A stretch of 13,802 nt of DNA from Mycoplasmatota bacterium (GTDB lineage Bacteria; Bacillota_I; Bacilli_A; Izemoplasmatales; Izemoplasmataceae). Shown in pieces: positions 1 through 5,833 of the stretch. The notes below the pieces were generated by a model. The model searched no databases, was not told the DNA's origin, and worked only from the letters and a program-made list of their open reading frames with translations. The stretch lies in assembly GCA_030636545.1 (NCBI GenBank), contig DAOVWR010000026.1, positions 1 through 13,802 of the forward strand, given 5' to 3'. The position numbers and the translations under genes were made by a program. How positions within the stretch are numbered: the stretch's first letter is position 1; every line of letters begins with the position of its first letter.

Positions 1-48
1 TAGGTCTCCAACACCGTTTGTACGGCTTCAAATCCTGTACTCCTGCCA
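1..48 (+). repeat. tRNA-Trp 3'-half repeat R1 (degenerate, cut by window edge)
   Basis: The tRNA-like part spans 2-48. It has the loop CTCCAAC (anticodon CCA) flanked by GGT and ACC, then the T-loop TTCAAAT, and ends in GCCA. The T-stem is mismatched (ACGGC against CCTGT) and the acceptor strand is one base short, so this is a decayed copy and not a working tRNA. The bases left of position 1 are not available, so an intact 5' half cannot be excluded formally, but the broken T-stem argues against a functional gene. Confidence 0.8.
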
Positions 49-60
49 CTATAAAGATAG

Positions 61-97
61 AGCAACTAAGCCATTAAGAGGGTTTAGTTGCTTTTTT
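61..97 (+). terminator. Hairpin terminator A after R1
   Basis: A 12-bp stem (61-72 with 81-92, one G-T pair) has an 8-base loop and is followed by a run of T. It lies 12 bases past the CCA end of R1. A related, less perfect hairpin lies at the same place after R5 (4067-4098). Confidence 0.8.
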
Positions 98-320
98 ATT
101 TACTTAAAAAGGTGCGAACCCAATTTTAGACCGCATTAAAAAGTCATTTACTGGCTTCTTTTATAATTTAGATATTATTGATTTTCAACATAGGTCTTTG
201 TGTATATAACTTGATTGTAGTAAACTATTGATGTAAACAACCAGTTACACTAATGCTAATATATGTTGGTAGATATGCATCAGTAATGTATATACAATAG
301 AAACATAAGGAGGTGCAATA
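98..320 (+). other. Non-coding leader of the first cassette
   Basis: No gene is visible here. A short hairpin (AAGTCA 141-146 with TGGCTT 152-157, then CTTTT) matches the hairpin after R5 at 4148-4164 and resembles the terminator stems after R2, R4 and R6. A TATAAT lies at 162-167 without a convincing -35 box. The rest is AT-rich sequence leading to the promoter candidate at 266-294 and the ribosome binding site at 307-315. Confidence 0.5.
266..294 (+). promoter_or_regulatory. Candidate promoter of the XRE gene
   Basis: TTGGTA (266-271) and TATATA (289-294) are separated by 17 bases. A start of transcription near 301 would leave a short leader just before the strong ribosome binding site AAGGAGGTG at 307-315. 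The boxes are only moderate matches and were found by eye. Confidence 0.4.
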
Positions 321-836
321 ATGATTGCAAAAACTGGAAATCGGATTTCGAGTTTACGTAAAAATAGAAATCTAAGTCAAGAAGAATTAGCAGAATTATT
401 AAATGTAAGCCGTCAAACAATTAGTAAATGGGAAAATCAAGAAGTATTACCAGATGCTTATAATTTAATTGGATTATCACAAATATTCAGAATATCAGTT
501 GATGAGTTATTATTAGGAAGAACACATTCAATGTATAGTTCAACAAACTTGATATCAGAAATGAAACAAGCAAGAGATAAATCCAATTTATATGGCAGAA
601 TTTTTGCTATAGCTGCATCAATATTGTTTTTAGTACCATTGATTATCCTAGAATCAATCAATATTCCCGATCCACCAATGGGAATTATTGCTGCATGTTT
701 AGTTGGTTTATTTGGAATTTTATTTGCTATTGCAGTATCGTTCTTCGTGAAAAGCTATAATTTTAGTAATGAGTATAAATATTTGGAAAGGCTAGAATTC
801 GAAAAAAGCAGAAAAAATGAAGATAAACATAAGTAA
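321..836 (+). CDS. XRE-family transcriptional regulator with two C-terminal membrane segments
   Basis: The 171-residue product has a Cro/C1-type helix-turn-helix at residues 6-65 (SQEELAELLNVSRQTISKWE is the typical core). Two hydrophobic segments follow at about 93-112 and 119-143, then a charged lysine-rich tail. The ATG is preceded by an excellent ribosome binding site at 307-315. This layout, a DNA-binding head on a small membrane anchor, is common in Firmicutes. Such proteins are usually local repressors whose targets are not predictable from sequence. The gene is alone between repeats R1 and R2 and ends 8 bases before R2 begins. It could regulate itself or a neighbouring cassette, but no operator is recognised. 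The family call is firm and the role unknown. Confidence 0.9.
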   Translation: MIAKTGNRISSLRKNRNLSQEELAELLNVSRQTISKWENQEVLPDAYNLIGLSQIFRISVDELLLGRTHSMYSSTNLISEMKQARDKSNLYGRIFAIAASILFLVPLIILESINIPDPPMGIIAACLVGLFGILFAIAVSFFVKSYNFSNEYKYLERLEFEKSRKNEDKHK

Positions 837-844
837 AACAATAT

Positions 845-898
845 CATCTCAGGTCTCCAACACAGTTAGTACAGGTTCAAATCCTGTCACCCCTGCCA
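845..898 (+). repeat. tRNA-Trp 3'-half repeat R2 (best-preserved copy)
   Basis: A non-tRNA arm CATCTCA (845-851) leads into GGT-CTCCAAC-ACA (anticodon loop with CCA). A perfect T-arm follows (ACAGG, loop TTCAAAT, CCTGT at 871-887), then the acceptor strand CACCCCT and GCCA (888-898). It agrees with the general tRNA-Trp pattern, whose acceptor ends in CCCCTGCCA in E. coli. No acceptor 5' strand, D-arm or 5' anticodon strand precedes it, since the XRE gene ends at 836. Confidence 0.9.
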
Positions 899-908
899 TT
901 TTATAAGT

Positions 909-935
909 AAAGAAGCTATTTCTAGCTTCTTTTTT
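909..935 (+). terminator. Hairpin terminator B after R2
   Basis: AGAAGCTA (911-918) pairs with TAGCTTCT (923-930) across the loop TTTC, flanked by A-rich and T-rich tracts. Related stems follow R4 and R6. The metallo-hydrolase gene on the other strand ends at 948, so the same hairpin can also stop transcription coming from the right. Confidence 0.85.
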
Positions 936-947
936 AATTGTTATATT

Positions 948-1754
948 TTATTGTGAAGCCTTAAAACCATGCTCCCCTACCCATTTTAAATCTCCTATTT
1001 GGTTATATAAGTGCCAGTAACTATCTCCCCAACTTACATCTCCATCTCCCCATCTGAATGTTATATTTGTATCCTTTACAAAATCTTCATATGTTGCTGT
1101 TCTTTTTTTGCTTAAATATTTCAGATAAGCAAGTCTGTTGTGGAGGTCCTTATTAATGAATTCTTTGTCATATATGGGTAATCCATGTGTTGGAACTATT
1201 ACTTTGCTATCTATTATAGACATAATTTTATTGATTGAATCAATCATAACATCAGGTCCTCTTTCAAAACAAATGGGAATAACTGAGTCACCATTGTTCT
1301 CGTAAACCAATTCATCACCTACAAACAAATACTTGCTATTTAATGTTATTAATAATCCAGATATTGAATGGCCTTGGCATAGTTCAATATTAAATGTATG
1401 TCTACCGAAATTGAATGTCAAATCATCTTCAACTAGTTTGTTTGGTAAATATTTGTGATAGTTCTTAAAGAAGTATTTTAGTGTCTCCTCAGAGTGAATA
1501 CTACCGATAATTTCCACATCTTTAACTAATGGTAATCCATGAATATGATCTGGATGAAAATGAGTACCAATTACTCTAATAATCTTTAGACCTTTCTTTT
1601 CTAAATCTTCAATTACTTGAGAAAATTGTTTCTCAAATGCAGTTTCTATTATTGTGCATGTATCTTTATGTTGAATAACAAAGATGTTTAAACTGAATTT
1701 TCCAATTTCAAAATGGTAAATAAAGATATCTTTTTCTAAATTGATAATTTTCAT
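948..1754 (-). CDS. Metallo-beta-lactamase-fold hydrolase
   Basis: The 268-residue product has the metal-binding signature of the superfamily: THFHPDH with H65, H67, D69 and H70, then GHS with H129, the bridging acid in VGDE (D147), and H190 in VPTHG. These supply ligands for a two-zinc site. There is no signal peptide, so it is probably cytoplasmic. The superfamily includes glyoxalase II-like thioesterases, lactonases and beta-lactamases, and the substrate cannot be assigned. The start is supported by GAGGTG seven bases upstream and by a good promoter at 1770-1797. The gene is alone between R2 and R3, pointing against the repeat orientation and converging on terminator B of R2. Fold assignment is firm. 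Confidence 0.92.
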   Translation of the reverse strand: MKIINLEKDIFIYHFEIGKFSLNIFVIQHKDTCTIIETAFEKQFSQVIEDLEKKGLKIIRVIGTHFHPDHIHGLPLVKDVEIIGSIHSEETLKYFFKNYHKYLPNKLVEDDLTFNFGRHTFNIELCQGHSISGLLITLNSKYLFVGDELVYENNGDSVIPICFERGPDVMIDSINKIMSIIDSKVIVPTHGLPIYDKEFINKDLHNRLAYLKYLSKKRTATYEDFVKDTNITFRWGDGDVSWGDSYWHLYNQIGDLKWVGEHGFKASQ

Positions 1755-1769
1755 TAAATCACCTCATAG

Positions 1770-1797
1770 TTTATAGTAGTATTATTACACAAATCAA
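1770..1797 (-). promoter_or_regulatory. Promoter of the metallo-hydrolase gene
   Basis: Read on the minus strand, TTGATT (1792-1797) and TATAAA (1770-1775) are separated by 16 bases. The ribosome binding site and ATG follow directly. The promoter lies inside the cassette, so this gene does not depend on a neighbour for expression. Confidence 0.6.
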
Positions 1798-1820
1798 CTT
1801 AATATTAAACTTATCTTTTG

Positions 1821-1875
1821 CATTTCAGGTCTCCAACAACGTTAGTACAGGGTTTTAATCTTGTCACCCCTGTTA
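1821..1875 (+). repeat. tRNA-Trp 3'-half repeat R3 (no terminator)
   Basis: The arm CATTTCA (1821-1827) is followed by the anticodon loop CTCCAAC and a T-arm with one extra base (ACAGG against CTTGT, one G-T pair). The acceptor strand CACCCCT follows, and the end reads GTTA in place of GCCA. The upstream arm matches R2 in six of seven bases. Unlike R2, R4 and R6, no hairpin follows within 100 bases, so this junction has lost or never had a terminator. Confidence 0.85.
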
Positions 1876-1994
1876 TTTTTAAAGATATAAAATTCCCCAA
1901 ATTATAAATCATTCTTAACTCCTTAACGCTATCAGTCAGATGTATGTTATTATAAGATATGTAAATTAAGGTAAGGTGAAAGGAAAATAATAAC

Positions 1995-2024
1995 TTACCA
2001 TTGTTATTGTTTTTTCTTTATACT
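1995..2024 (+). promoter_or_regulatory. Candidate promoter of the small membrane protein gene
   Basis: TTACCA (1995-2000) and TATACT (2019-2024) are 18 bases apart. The -35 box sits in the loop of an imperfect inverted repeat (AATAATAAC at 1986-1994 with TTGTTATT at 2001-2008), which could be an operator. This is by-eye evidence only. Confidence 0.4.
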
Positions 2025-2045
2025 TTTTGATTGGAGATTGACAAG

Positions 2046-2411
2046 ATGGATCCTTTTATTGAAATAGGTGTTTGGGCTTTAGTACTAATGATAATACCAT
2101 TTACTAGTGAAGCATTGATATTTTTTAGATTGGTAGAAAAAGATATGAGATTATATTTGTACATTCATTGTGGAGTAAGAAGAGGGGCAAACATTTTTAT
2201 CTTTATTTCCTTAATTTATCTCATTGGAAACCTATTATTACCAATTCTAATTATGCTATTTTCTGAAATTATAGTAGGTATATTGCTGTATAAGAATATC
2301 TTAACAAATATTTCATTAAGAAGATTAACTATCTATGTTTCAATTGCCAATTTAATATCATGGGCAATTATATACAGTGTTTTCAAATTTGTTTTTATGA
2401 GTTTTGGGTAG
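2046..2411 (+). CDS. Small multi-pass membrane protein of unknown function
   Basis: The 121-residue product is almost wholly hydrophobic, with segments at about 6-27, 47-81 (probably two passes, including the stretch FIFISLIYLIGNLLLPILIM) and 95-119. The loops are short and basic (RRGAN, SLRR), which suggests three or four transmembrane helices. I do not recognise the family. I chose ATG 2046 over the in-frame TTG at 2031 because TTGGAG at 2031-2036 looks like the ribosome binding site itself. The gene is alone between R3 and R4 and stops 2 bases before R4 begins. It may be cargo acting at the membrane, such as a small transport or immunity-type protein, but nothing in the sequence says which. 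Confidence 0.75.
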   Translation: MDPFIEIGVWALVLMIIPFTSEALIFFRLVEKDMRLYLYIHCGVRRGANIFIFISLIYLIGNLLLPILIMLFSEIIVGILLYKNILTNISLRRLTIYVSIANLISWAIIYSVFKFVFMSFG

Positions 2412-2413
2412 TA

Positions 2414-2467
2414 CATTTTAGATTTCCAACACGATTAGTACAGGGTCAAATCCTGTCACCACAGCCA
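2414..2467 (+). repeat. tRNA-Trp 3'-half repeat R4
   Basis: The arm CATTTTA (2414-2420) is followed by an altered loop (TTCCAAC), then an intact T-stem (ACAGG/CCTGT) with loop GTCAAAT, and an acceptor end CACCACAGCCA. Spacing between all parts is the same as in R2. The anticodon-loop changes show that the copy is not kept as a tRNA. Confidence 0.85.
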
Positions 2468-2479
2468 TATATATAGTAA

Positions 2480-2503
2480 AGAAGCCATTGCTGGCTTCTT
2501 TTT
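2480..2503 (+). terminator. Hairpin terminator B after R4
   Basis: AGAAGCCA (2480-2487) pairs with TGGCTTCT (2492-2499) across TTGC, followed by a T-run. It is related to the hairpins after R2 and R6. The stop codon of the opposing membrane-GNAT gene (2502-2504) touches it. Confidence 0.8.
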
Positions 2504-3896
2504 ATTTGAGCTTTTTAATGAAATGATATCCTGTAACACTTACTTTTTTATCCTTTATCCAAATAGTGGTTGGAGATAAAGAATATTTTAATTTATTCCA
2601 GAGATTAATTGCTTCTGGTTTATCATCACTAGACCATCCGCGGATTTGTGATACTATAGTCTTCTTAAAGTGGTTTTCTGTTTTTTCGATTAGGTTTGAT
2701 GCAATTCCTTGTTTTCTAAATTCTTCATGTACTTCAAGAATGTTAATGTAACCTTCACTTACTCCTTCTAAAGGAGGAGAGAAGTGTTTAATGTAAGTTG
2801 AGATGAAACCAACAATTTTATCATCAGCGATTGCGACTAATGAGTAAGCTTCATTATCTAATATCATATGATCATAATGCATTGTGCTATATTGTGCTTT
2901 GATCATTTCTTTATGTGCTTCAGTACACTCTGTATAATGAAGATTATTAAATACTTGTTTTAATGCTTGCAGTGGCTTATCCTCTTTGACATCGATTTTC
3001 AATATCGGCTTTAGGATATTAATTGCTAAAGATGAATAAGTAGCAACGACCATTATTGTAAGTATATTAACATCAACATTACCTAAGAAGAAATAATTCA
3101 TACCAACTACTGAAAAAATCAGTAGAACTGTAAGTAATCTAATATAGAATAGTAACATCTTGTGAGTATACGTCTTATTCACAATAGCAACTATAAAGTC
3201 GACGATTAAGAAGAATGGTAGAAGAATTGATACTGTCAACATGAAATCTCCTTCCATATAATATTCATTTTGGAATATTATAGAAAGAATAATAACAAAG
3301 ATAATATTTAGAATTTTAAACAGATCAAACAACTTATATGAATAAGCTCGATATGCATAATATCCTACAATCGCTATCAATATAACACTATACATAGAGG
3401 TTGCTAACCAATCATAAGTATGATTTATATTACAATCCCATGATCCCTCGTAACCACAACCGGTAATAAGGAGATGAACATAATCAACAATTATGAATAA
3501 TGTAAGCAGAATCCAAAGTTCCTTTGCTCTGAATTTCTTTGAGATTAATAAATAATCTACTCCTAGAATAATTAGTAATACAAGATATATTGTTACAATA
3601 TTGTCAATATTCATTCCATTTTGGAATGTATAAAAATACATAACAATATTTCCTGCGAATCCAAAAAGCAAATATCTGATTTCTAGATTATTAGGTATAT
3701 GAAGTTTCTTTGCCGCAATTAGTGAACCACACACTATTGCGATGACGGCGATTAATATTATGTTCACAATTAAACTAGTAACATGTTCTTCGATATTCTC
3801 GTTTTTTTGATATATAAGTACAAGCCCGAAAATAAATGGTGGATAGATGAAGAACATATAAGTCAAAATAAAATAAATCTTTTCAATCTTTTTCAT
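2502..3896 (-). CDS. Multi-pass membrane protein fused to a C-terminal GNAT acetyltransferase domain
   Basis: The product is 464 residues. Residues 1-300 hold about ten hydrophobic segments (roughly 7-29, 43-63, 73-91, 100-119, 125-145, 165-185, 195-209, 217-239, 250-270, 277-297). Residues about 318-445 form a GNAT domain with the acetyl-CoA-binding motif RKQGIA (394-399), which should face the cytoplasm. GNAT enzymes move an acetyl group from acetyl-CoA to an amine; the acceptor here is unknown. The start is ATG 3896, with GGAGGT just upstream. The in-frame TTG at 3911 lies in that ribosome binding site and is rejected. The gene is alone between R4 and R5, on the strand opposite to the repeats. 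A membrane anchor this large on a GNAT domain is uncommon, and the membrane part matches no family I know. Confidence 0.85.
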   Translation of the reverse strand: MKKIEKIYFILTYMFFIYPPFIFGLVLIYQKNENIEEHVTSLIVNIILIAVIAIVCGSLIAAKKLHIPNNLEIRYLLFGFAGNIVMYFYTFQNGMNIDNIVTIYLVLLIILGVDYLLISKKFRAKELWILLTLFIIVDYVHLLITGCGYEGSWDCNINHTYDWLATSMYSVILIAIVGYYAYRAYSYKLFDLFKILNIIFVIILSIIFQNEYYMEGDFMLTVSILLPFFLIVDFIVAIVNKTYTHKMLLFYIRLLTVLLIFSVVGMNYFFLGNVDVNILTIMVVATYSSLAINILKPILKIDVKEDKPLQALKQVFNNLHYTECTEAHKEMIKAQYSTMHYDHMILDNEAYSLVAIADDKIVGFISTYIKHFSPPLEGVSEGYINILEVHEEFRKQGIASNLIEKTENHFKKTIVSQIRGWSSDDKPEAINLWNKLKYSLSPTTIWIKDKKVSVTGYHFIKKLK

Positions 3897-3948
3897 AATT
3901 AATACCTCCAATAATTTTTTTTATTGCCGAGATTATTAATGTATCTTT

Positions 3949-3957
3949 ATTATAACA
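3949..3957 (-). promoter_or_regulatory. Extended -10 promoter of the membrane-GNAT gene
   Basis: Read on the minus strand, TGT-TATAAT forms an extended -10 box about 50 bases before the ATG. No good -35 is seen, which is acceptable for an extended -10 promoter. Confidence 0.45.
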
Positions 3958-4001
3958 CTCATATACAAATAATAAAATAAATATCCCTGTACTTCGTAGT
4001 G

Positions 4002-4054
4002 CGATTTCGGTCTCCACCCCGTTAGTATGGGCTTAAACTCTGCCACTCCTGTCA
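4002..4054 (+). repeat. tRNA-Trp 3'-half repeat R5 (degenerate)
   Basis: CGATTTC leads into GGTCTCC, a changed loop (CTCCACC) and CCGTTAGT. The T-arm (TATGGG, CTTAAAC, TCTGC) and the acceptor end are decayed. Downstream it is homologous to R1 over more than 100 bases: both have hairpin A, a similar spacer, and hairpin B with the same TTTAC loop. Confidence 0.8.
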
Positions 4055-4066
4055 TTTTGAAGATAA

Positions 4067-4103
4067 AGCAACTAATCCGTTAAGATGGTTGAGCTGCTTT
4101 TTT
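4067..4103 (+). terminator. Hairpin terminator A after R5
   Basis: AGCAACTAATCC (4067-4078) pairs with GGTTGAGCTGCT (4087-4098) with three mismatches and is followed by a T-run. It is a diverged copy of the hairpin at 61-92. Confidence 0.65.
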
Positions 4104-4147
4104 ATTTATTTAAAATAGTGCATACCGGATTATGGACTGTACTTATT

Positions 4148-4172
4148 AAGTCATTTACTGACTTCTTTTTTT
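4148..4172 (+). terminator. Hairpin terminator B after R5
   Basis: AAGTCA (4148-4153) pairs with TGACTT (4159-4164) across TTTAC, then C and seven T. The stem is short but perfect. It is the second of two hairpins after this repeat. Confidence 0.6.
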
Positions 4173-4182
4173 ATGTTAAAAT
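4154..4182 (+). promoter_or_regulatory. Candidate promoter overlapping terminator B of R5
   Basis: TTTACT (4154-4159) and TAAAAT (4177-4182, preceded by TGT as an extended -10) are 17 bases apart. The -35 box lies in the loop of the terminator hairpin. It would transcribe the double-GNAT gene. Confidence 0.35.
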
Positions 4183-4210
4183 TTAATTAATTGTAATAGG
4201 AGGTGGAAAT

Positions 4211-5440
4211 ATGTTGATTACTAAAGAACAATATCTAAATAACCCATGTAGAACGCTTGCTATACCATATCATAAGTATATTTCCATGCCTAAAAGGAAT
4301 AACCCAAGAGTAGTTAATGACATGGATTTTAGCGAGAAAAAGGCTGTTTCAAGAAATCATCAAAGATTTTTTAGACTGATTCATAATATGAGTGATATTT
4401 TAAATACAAACTTAAATGGGTTCTCGTTTGTAAAAGTAAATATTGAAAAAGATATATCCATTATTGTTAGGATAATTAATAATTCATATACAGATATTAA
4501 AGTAACAAAAGAAAAAATATTGAATTTAACAAAAATAGCAGTATTTCTAAACGATTTATGGATTTTTATAAGAGATGATAAAAGTAATGAATATGTTGGG
4601 TTAGGTATTGCTGACTATGATCATAACTGTAATGAAGTAATTTTGGAGTGGATTCAAGTACTGCCTGAATATAGGAAAAAAGGGTTAGGGAAAAACCTGA
4701 TATTACATATATTAAAAACTGCACCTAAGGATGCAATGTTTGCTACTGTTTCAGGTGATTACGATAATCCTACAAATCCTCAAGGTTTATATTTAAAATG
4801 TGGATTTACTGGGAATAATATATGGCATGTTATATGGAAAGAGGAAAAATATTCTTCAGGTATTGGATTCTTAGATGAGGGGACACCTACTAATAACACT
4901 GACGATACAGAATCTGGAATGAAATCCGGAGATGTAAACTATATGATCTGGAACAGAGATAAAATCAATAGAATGAACAAGATTACTAAAAATAAATTAT
5001 TCGATACTTATAATTCAGGACTTATAGAGGATAGAGGATATAATCCAAAATTATTAAATGAAAACGAACTAACTAAAATAGAAGAGGGGATTCGAAAGGA
5101 TTATATAGAATATTTTGAAACCCTCGAAAATAATATAGATTTTATGTTTTATTGTATTATAAAAAAGGATAAAAGAATTTGTTCTGCTGGTAGACTTATG
5201 AAAATAGATAACAAGTATTTTATAGAAGGATTAGAAACACATAGACTAGAGAGACAAAAAGGTTACGGTTATAAAATACTAAATAATACTTTAGCTTATG
5301 CAAAAGAAATTGGTATAGAGATAATTTATTCGATTATTAGAACAAAAAACATTTCATCCATAAGAACTCATCTAAAGTGTGGATTTATCGAAGAAAAAAG
5401 GGTAGGGCCTAACTTAGTTATGAAAATAAAATTTAAGTAA
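4211..5440 (+). CDS. Tandem GNAT-domain acetyltransferase
   Basis: The 409-residue soluble protein has two acetyltransferase domains. The first (about 70-212) has the acetyl-CoA motif RKKGLG (155-160) and the GNAT ending GLYLKCGFTG. The second (about 285-409) has RQKGYG (348-353) and IRTHLKCGFIEEK near its C-terminus. A linker (213-284) rich in polar residues joins them. The N-terminal stretch (LTIKEQ-like start with NPCR) resembles stand-alone Firmicute GNATs with that leader; that is memory of the family, not a search. The ATG follows AGGAGGTG closely. The gene is the only one between R5 and R6 and ends 6 bases before R6. The substrate is unknown, with small-molecule or antibiotic acetylation possible but not shown. 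Confidence 0.88.
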   Translation: MLITKEQYLNNPCRTLAIPYHKYISMPKRNNPRVVNDMDFSEKKAVSRNHQRFFRLIHNMSDILNTNLNGFSFVKVNIEKDISIIVRIINNSYTDIKVTKEKILNLTKIAVFLNDLWIFIRDDKSNEYVGLGIADYDHNCNEVILEWIQVLPEYRKKGLGKNLILHILKTAPKDAMFATVSGDYDNPTNPQGLYLKCGFTGNNIWHVIWKEEKYSSGIGFLDEGTPTNNTDDTESGMKSGDVNYMIWNRDKINRMNKITKNKLFDTYNSGLIEDRGYNPKLLNENELTKIEEGIRKDYIEYFETLENNIDFMFYCIIKKDKRICSAGRLMKIDNKYFIEGLETHRLERQKGYGYKILNNTLAYAKEIGIEIIYSIIRTKNISSIRTHLKCGFIEEKRVGPNLVMKIKFK

Positions 5441-5446
5441 AAGCTA

Positions 5447-5500
5447 CACTTTAAGTCTCCAACACCGTTAGTGTATGTTCAAATCTTGTCACCCCTGCTA
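5447..5500 (+). repeat. tRNA-Trp 3'-half repeat R6 (last copy)
   Basis: The arm CACTTTA leads into AGTCTCC, an intact CTCCAAC loop and ACCGTTAGT. The T-loop is TTCAAAT in a weakened stem (GTATG/CTTGT), and the end reads CACCCCTGCTA. Spacing is identical to R2. No further copy is seen to the right in the window. Confidence 0.85.
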
Positions 5501-5508
5501 TTGTAAAC

Positions 5509-5534
5509 AAAAGAAGCTATTTCTAGCTTCTTTT
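5509..5534 (+). terminator. Hairpin terminator B after R6
   Basis: An 11-bp perfect stem (5509-5519 with 5524-5534, core AAGAAGCTA) closes the loop TTTC and ends in a T-run. The core stem and loop are the same as in the hairpin after R2. With A-tract and T-tract on both sides it can work in both directions and may also end the opposing RHH gene. Confidence 0.85.
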
Positions 5535-5617
5535 GCTATTCAAAAAATTAGTTGTTCTACATTTTATACCCATATCCATAACGGTAGTGGTAGTAGGATA
5601 AATTACTTTACTGTTTG

Positions 5618-5779
5618 TTAATGTCGACTAAACTCATCATCGATAAGTTTTCTTAACGCTTTAGAATAGTCTCTTAGTCGAAACTTAATTCTTATATATT
5701 CTAATTTCTCTAGTTCATCTCTATTAAGTCTAATACATATTGTATTGCTTTTGTTATACATTTTTTTATCTTTTTGCAT
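5618..5779 (-). CDS. Small ribbon-helix-helix (CopG/Arc-type) DNA-binding protein
   Basis: This 53-residue gene has a good ribosome binding site (GAGGTG before the ATG at 5779). The protein has the RHH pattern: a short beta strand NTICIRLN (residues 12-19), helix one with DELEKLEYIRIKF (21-33), a turn, and helix two with YSKALRKLIDDEF (38-50). Such proteins bind DNA as dimers and often repress themselves, act as antitoxins, or control plasmid and element functions. No toxin partner is visible next to it. It lies between the last tRNA-Trp repeat and nnr, divergent from nnr, and could belong to the array or mark its edge. The fold call is by pattern; the regulatory target is unknown. Confidence 0.8.
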   Translation of the reverse strand: MQKDKKMYNKSNTICIRLNRDELEKLEYIRIKFRLRDYSKALRKLIDDEFSRH

Positions 5780-5803
5780 TGGACTTTCACCTCTTATAAC
5801 AAT

Positions 5804-5812
5804 ATTATATCA
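5804..5812 (-). promoter_or_regulatory. Extended -10 promoter of the RHH gene
   Basis: Read on the minus strand, TGA-TATAAT lies about 25 bases before the ATG and forms an extended -10 box. No clear -35 is present. Confidence 0.5.
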
Positions 5813-5833
5813 TAATAATGTATTTATTTGTAT

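Larger units (their letters stand above)
1..5534 (+). mobile_element. Putative array of single-gene cassettes delimited by tRNA-Trp 3'-half repeats
   Basis: Six same-orientation repeats start at about 1, 845, 1821, 2414, 4002 and 5447. Five intervals of about 0.6 to 1.6 kb lie between them, each with exactly one gene, in the order +, -, +, -, +. Each repeat is the 3' half of a tRNA-Trp gene from the anticodon stem to the CCA end, and most are followed by a hairpin terminator. Many integrases of the tyrosine family recombine in a tRNA anticodon loop and leave the displaced 3' half at the far end of the insert. Repeated insertion at one tRNA would give this pattern. The units are too small to encode an integrase, so they would have to be moved in trans. 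The repeat pattern is seen directly; cassette mobility is inferred. The right limit is placed at the terminator after the last repeat, and the left limit is outside the window. Confidence 0.7.

Noticed and set aside
458..661. Minus-strand ORF inside the XRE gene
   Set aside because: Shadow of a well-supported gene; no ribosome binding site or recognisable domain.
845..898. Annotating the repeats as tRNA genes
   Set aside because: All copies lack the acceptor 5' strand, D-arm and 5' anticodon strand. Coding sequence ends within a few bases of several repeats, and some T-arms or anticodon loops are mutated. They are 3' fragments, not genes.
2031..2045. TTG start for the small membrane protein
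   Set aside because: TTGGAG there looks like the ribosome binding site for the ATG at 2046.
2566..2751. Plus-strand ORF opposite the GNAT domain
   Set aside because: It lies fully inside the conserved GNAT coding region on the other strand, with no sign of its own translation.
3897..3911. TTG start for the membrane-GNAT protein
   Set aside because: That TTG is part of the strong TTGGAGG ribosome binding site of ATG 3896.
845..5500. CRISPR array
   Set aside because: Repeat spacing is 0.6 to 1.6 kb, the intervals hold genes, and the repeats are tRNA-derived.
5618..5779. Toxin-antitoxin module
   Set aside because: The RHH protein could be an antitoxin, but no toxin-like ORF is visible on either side.
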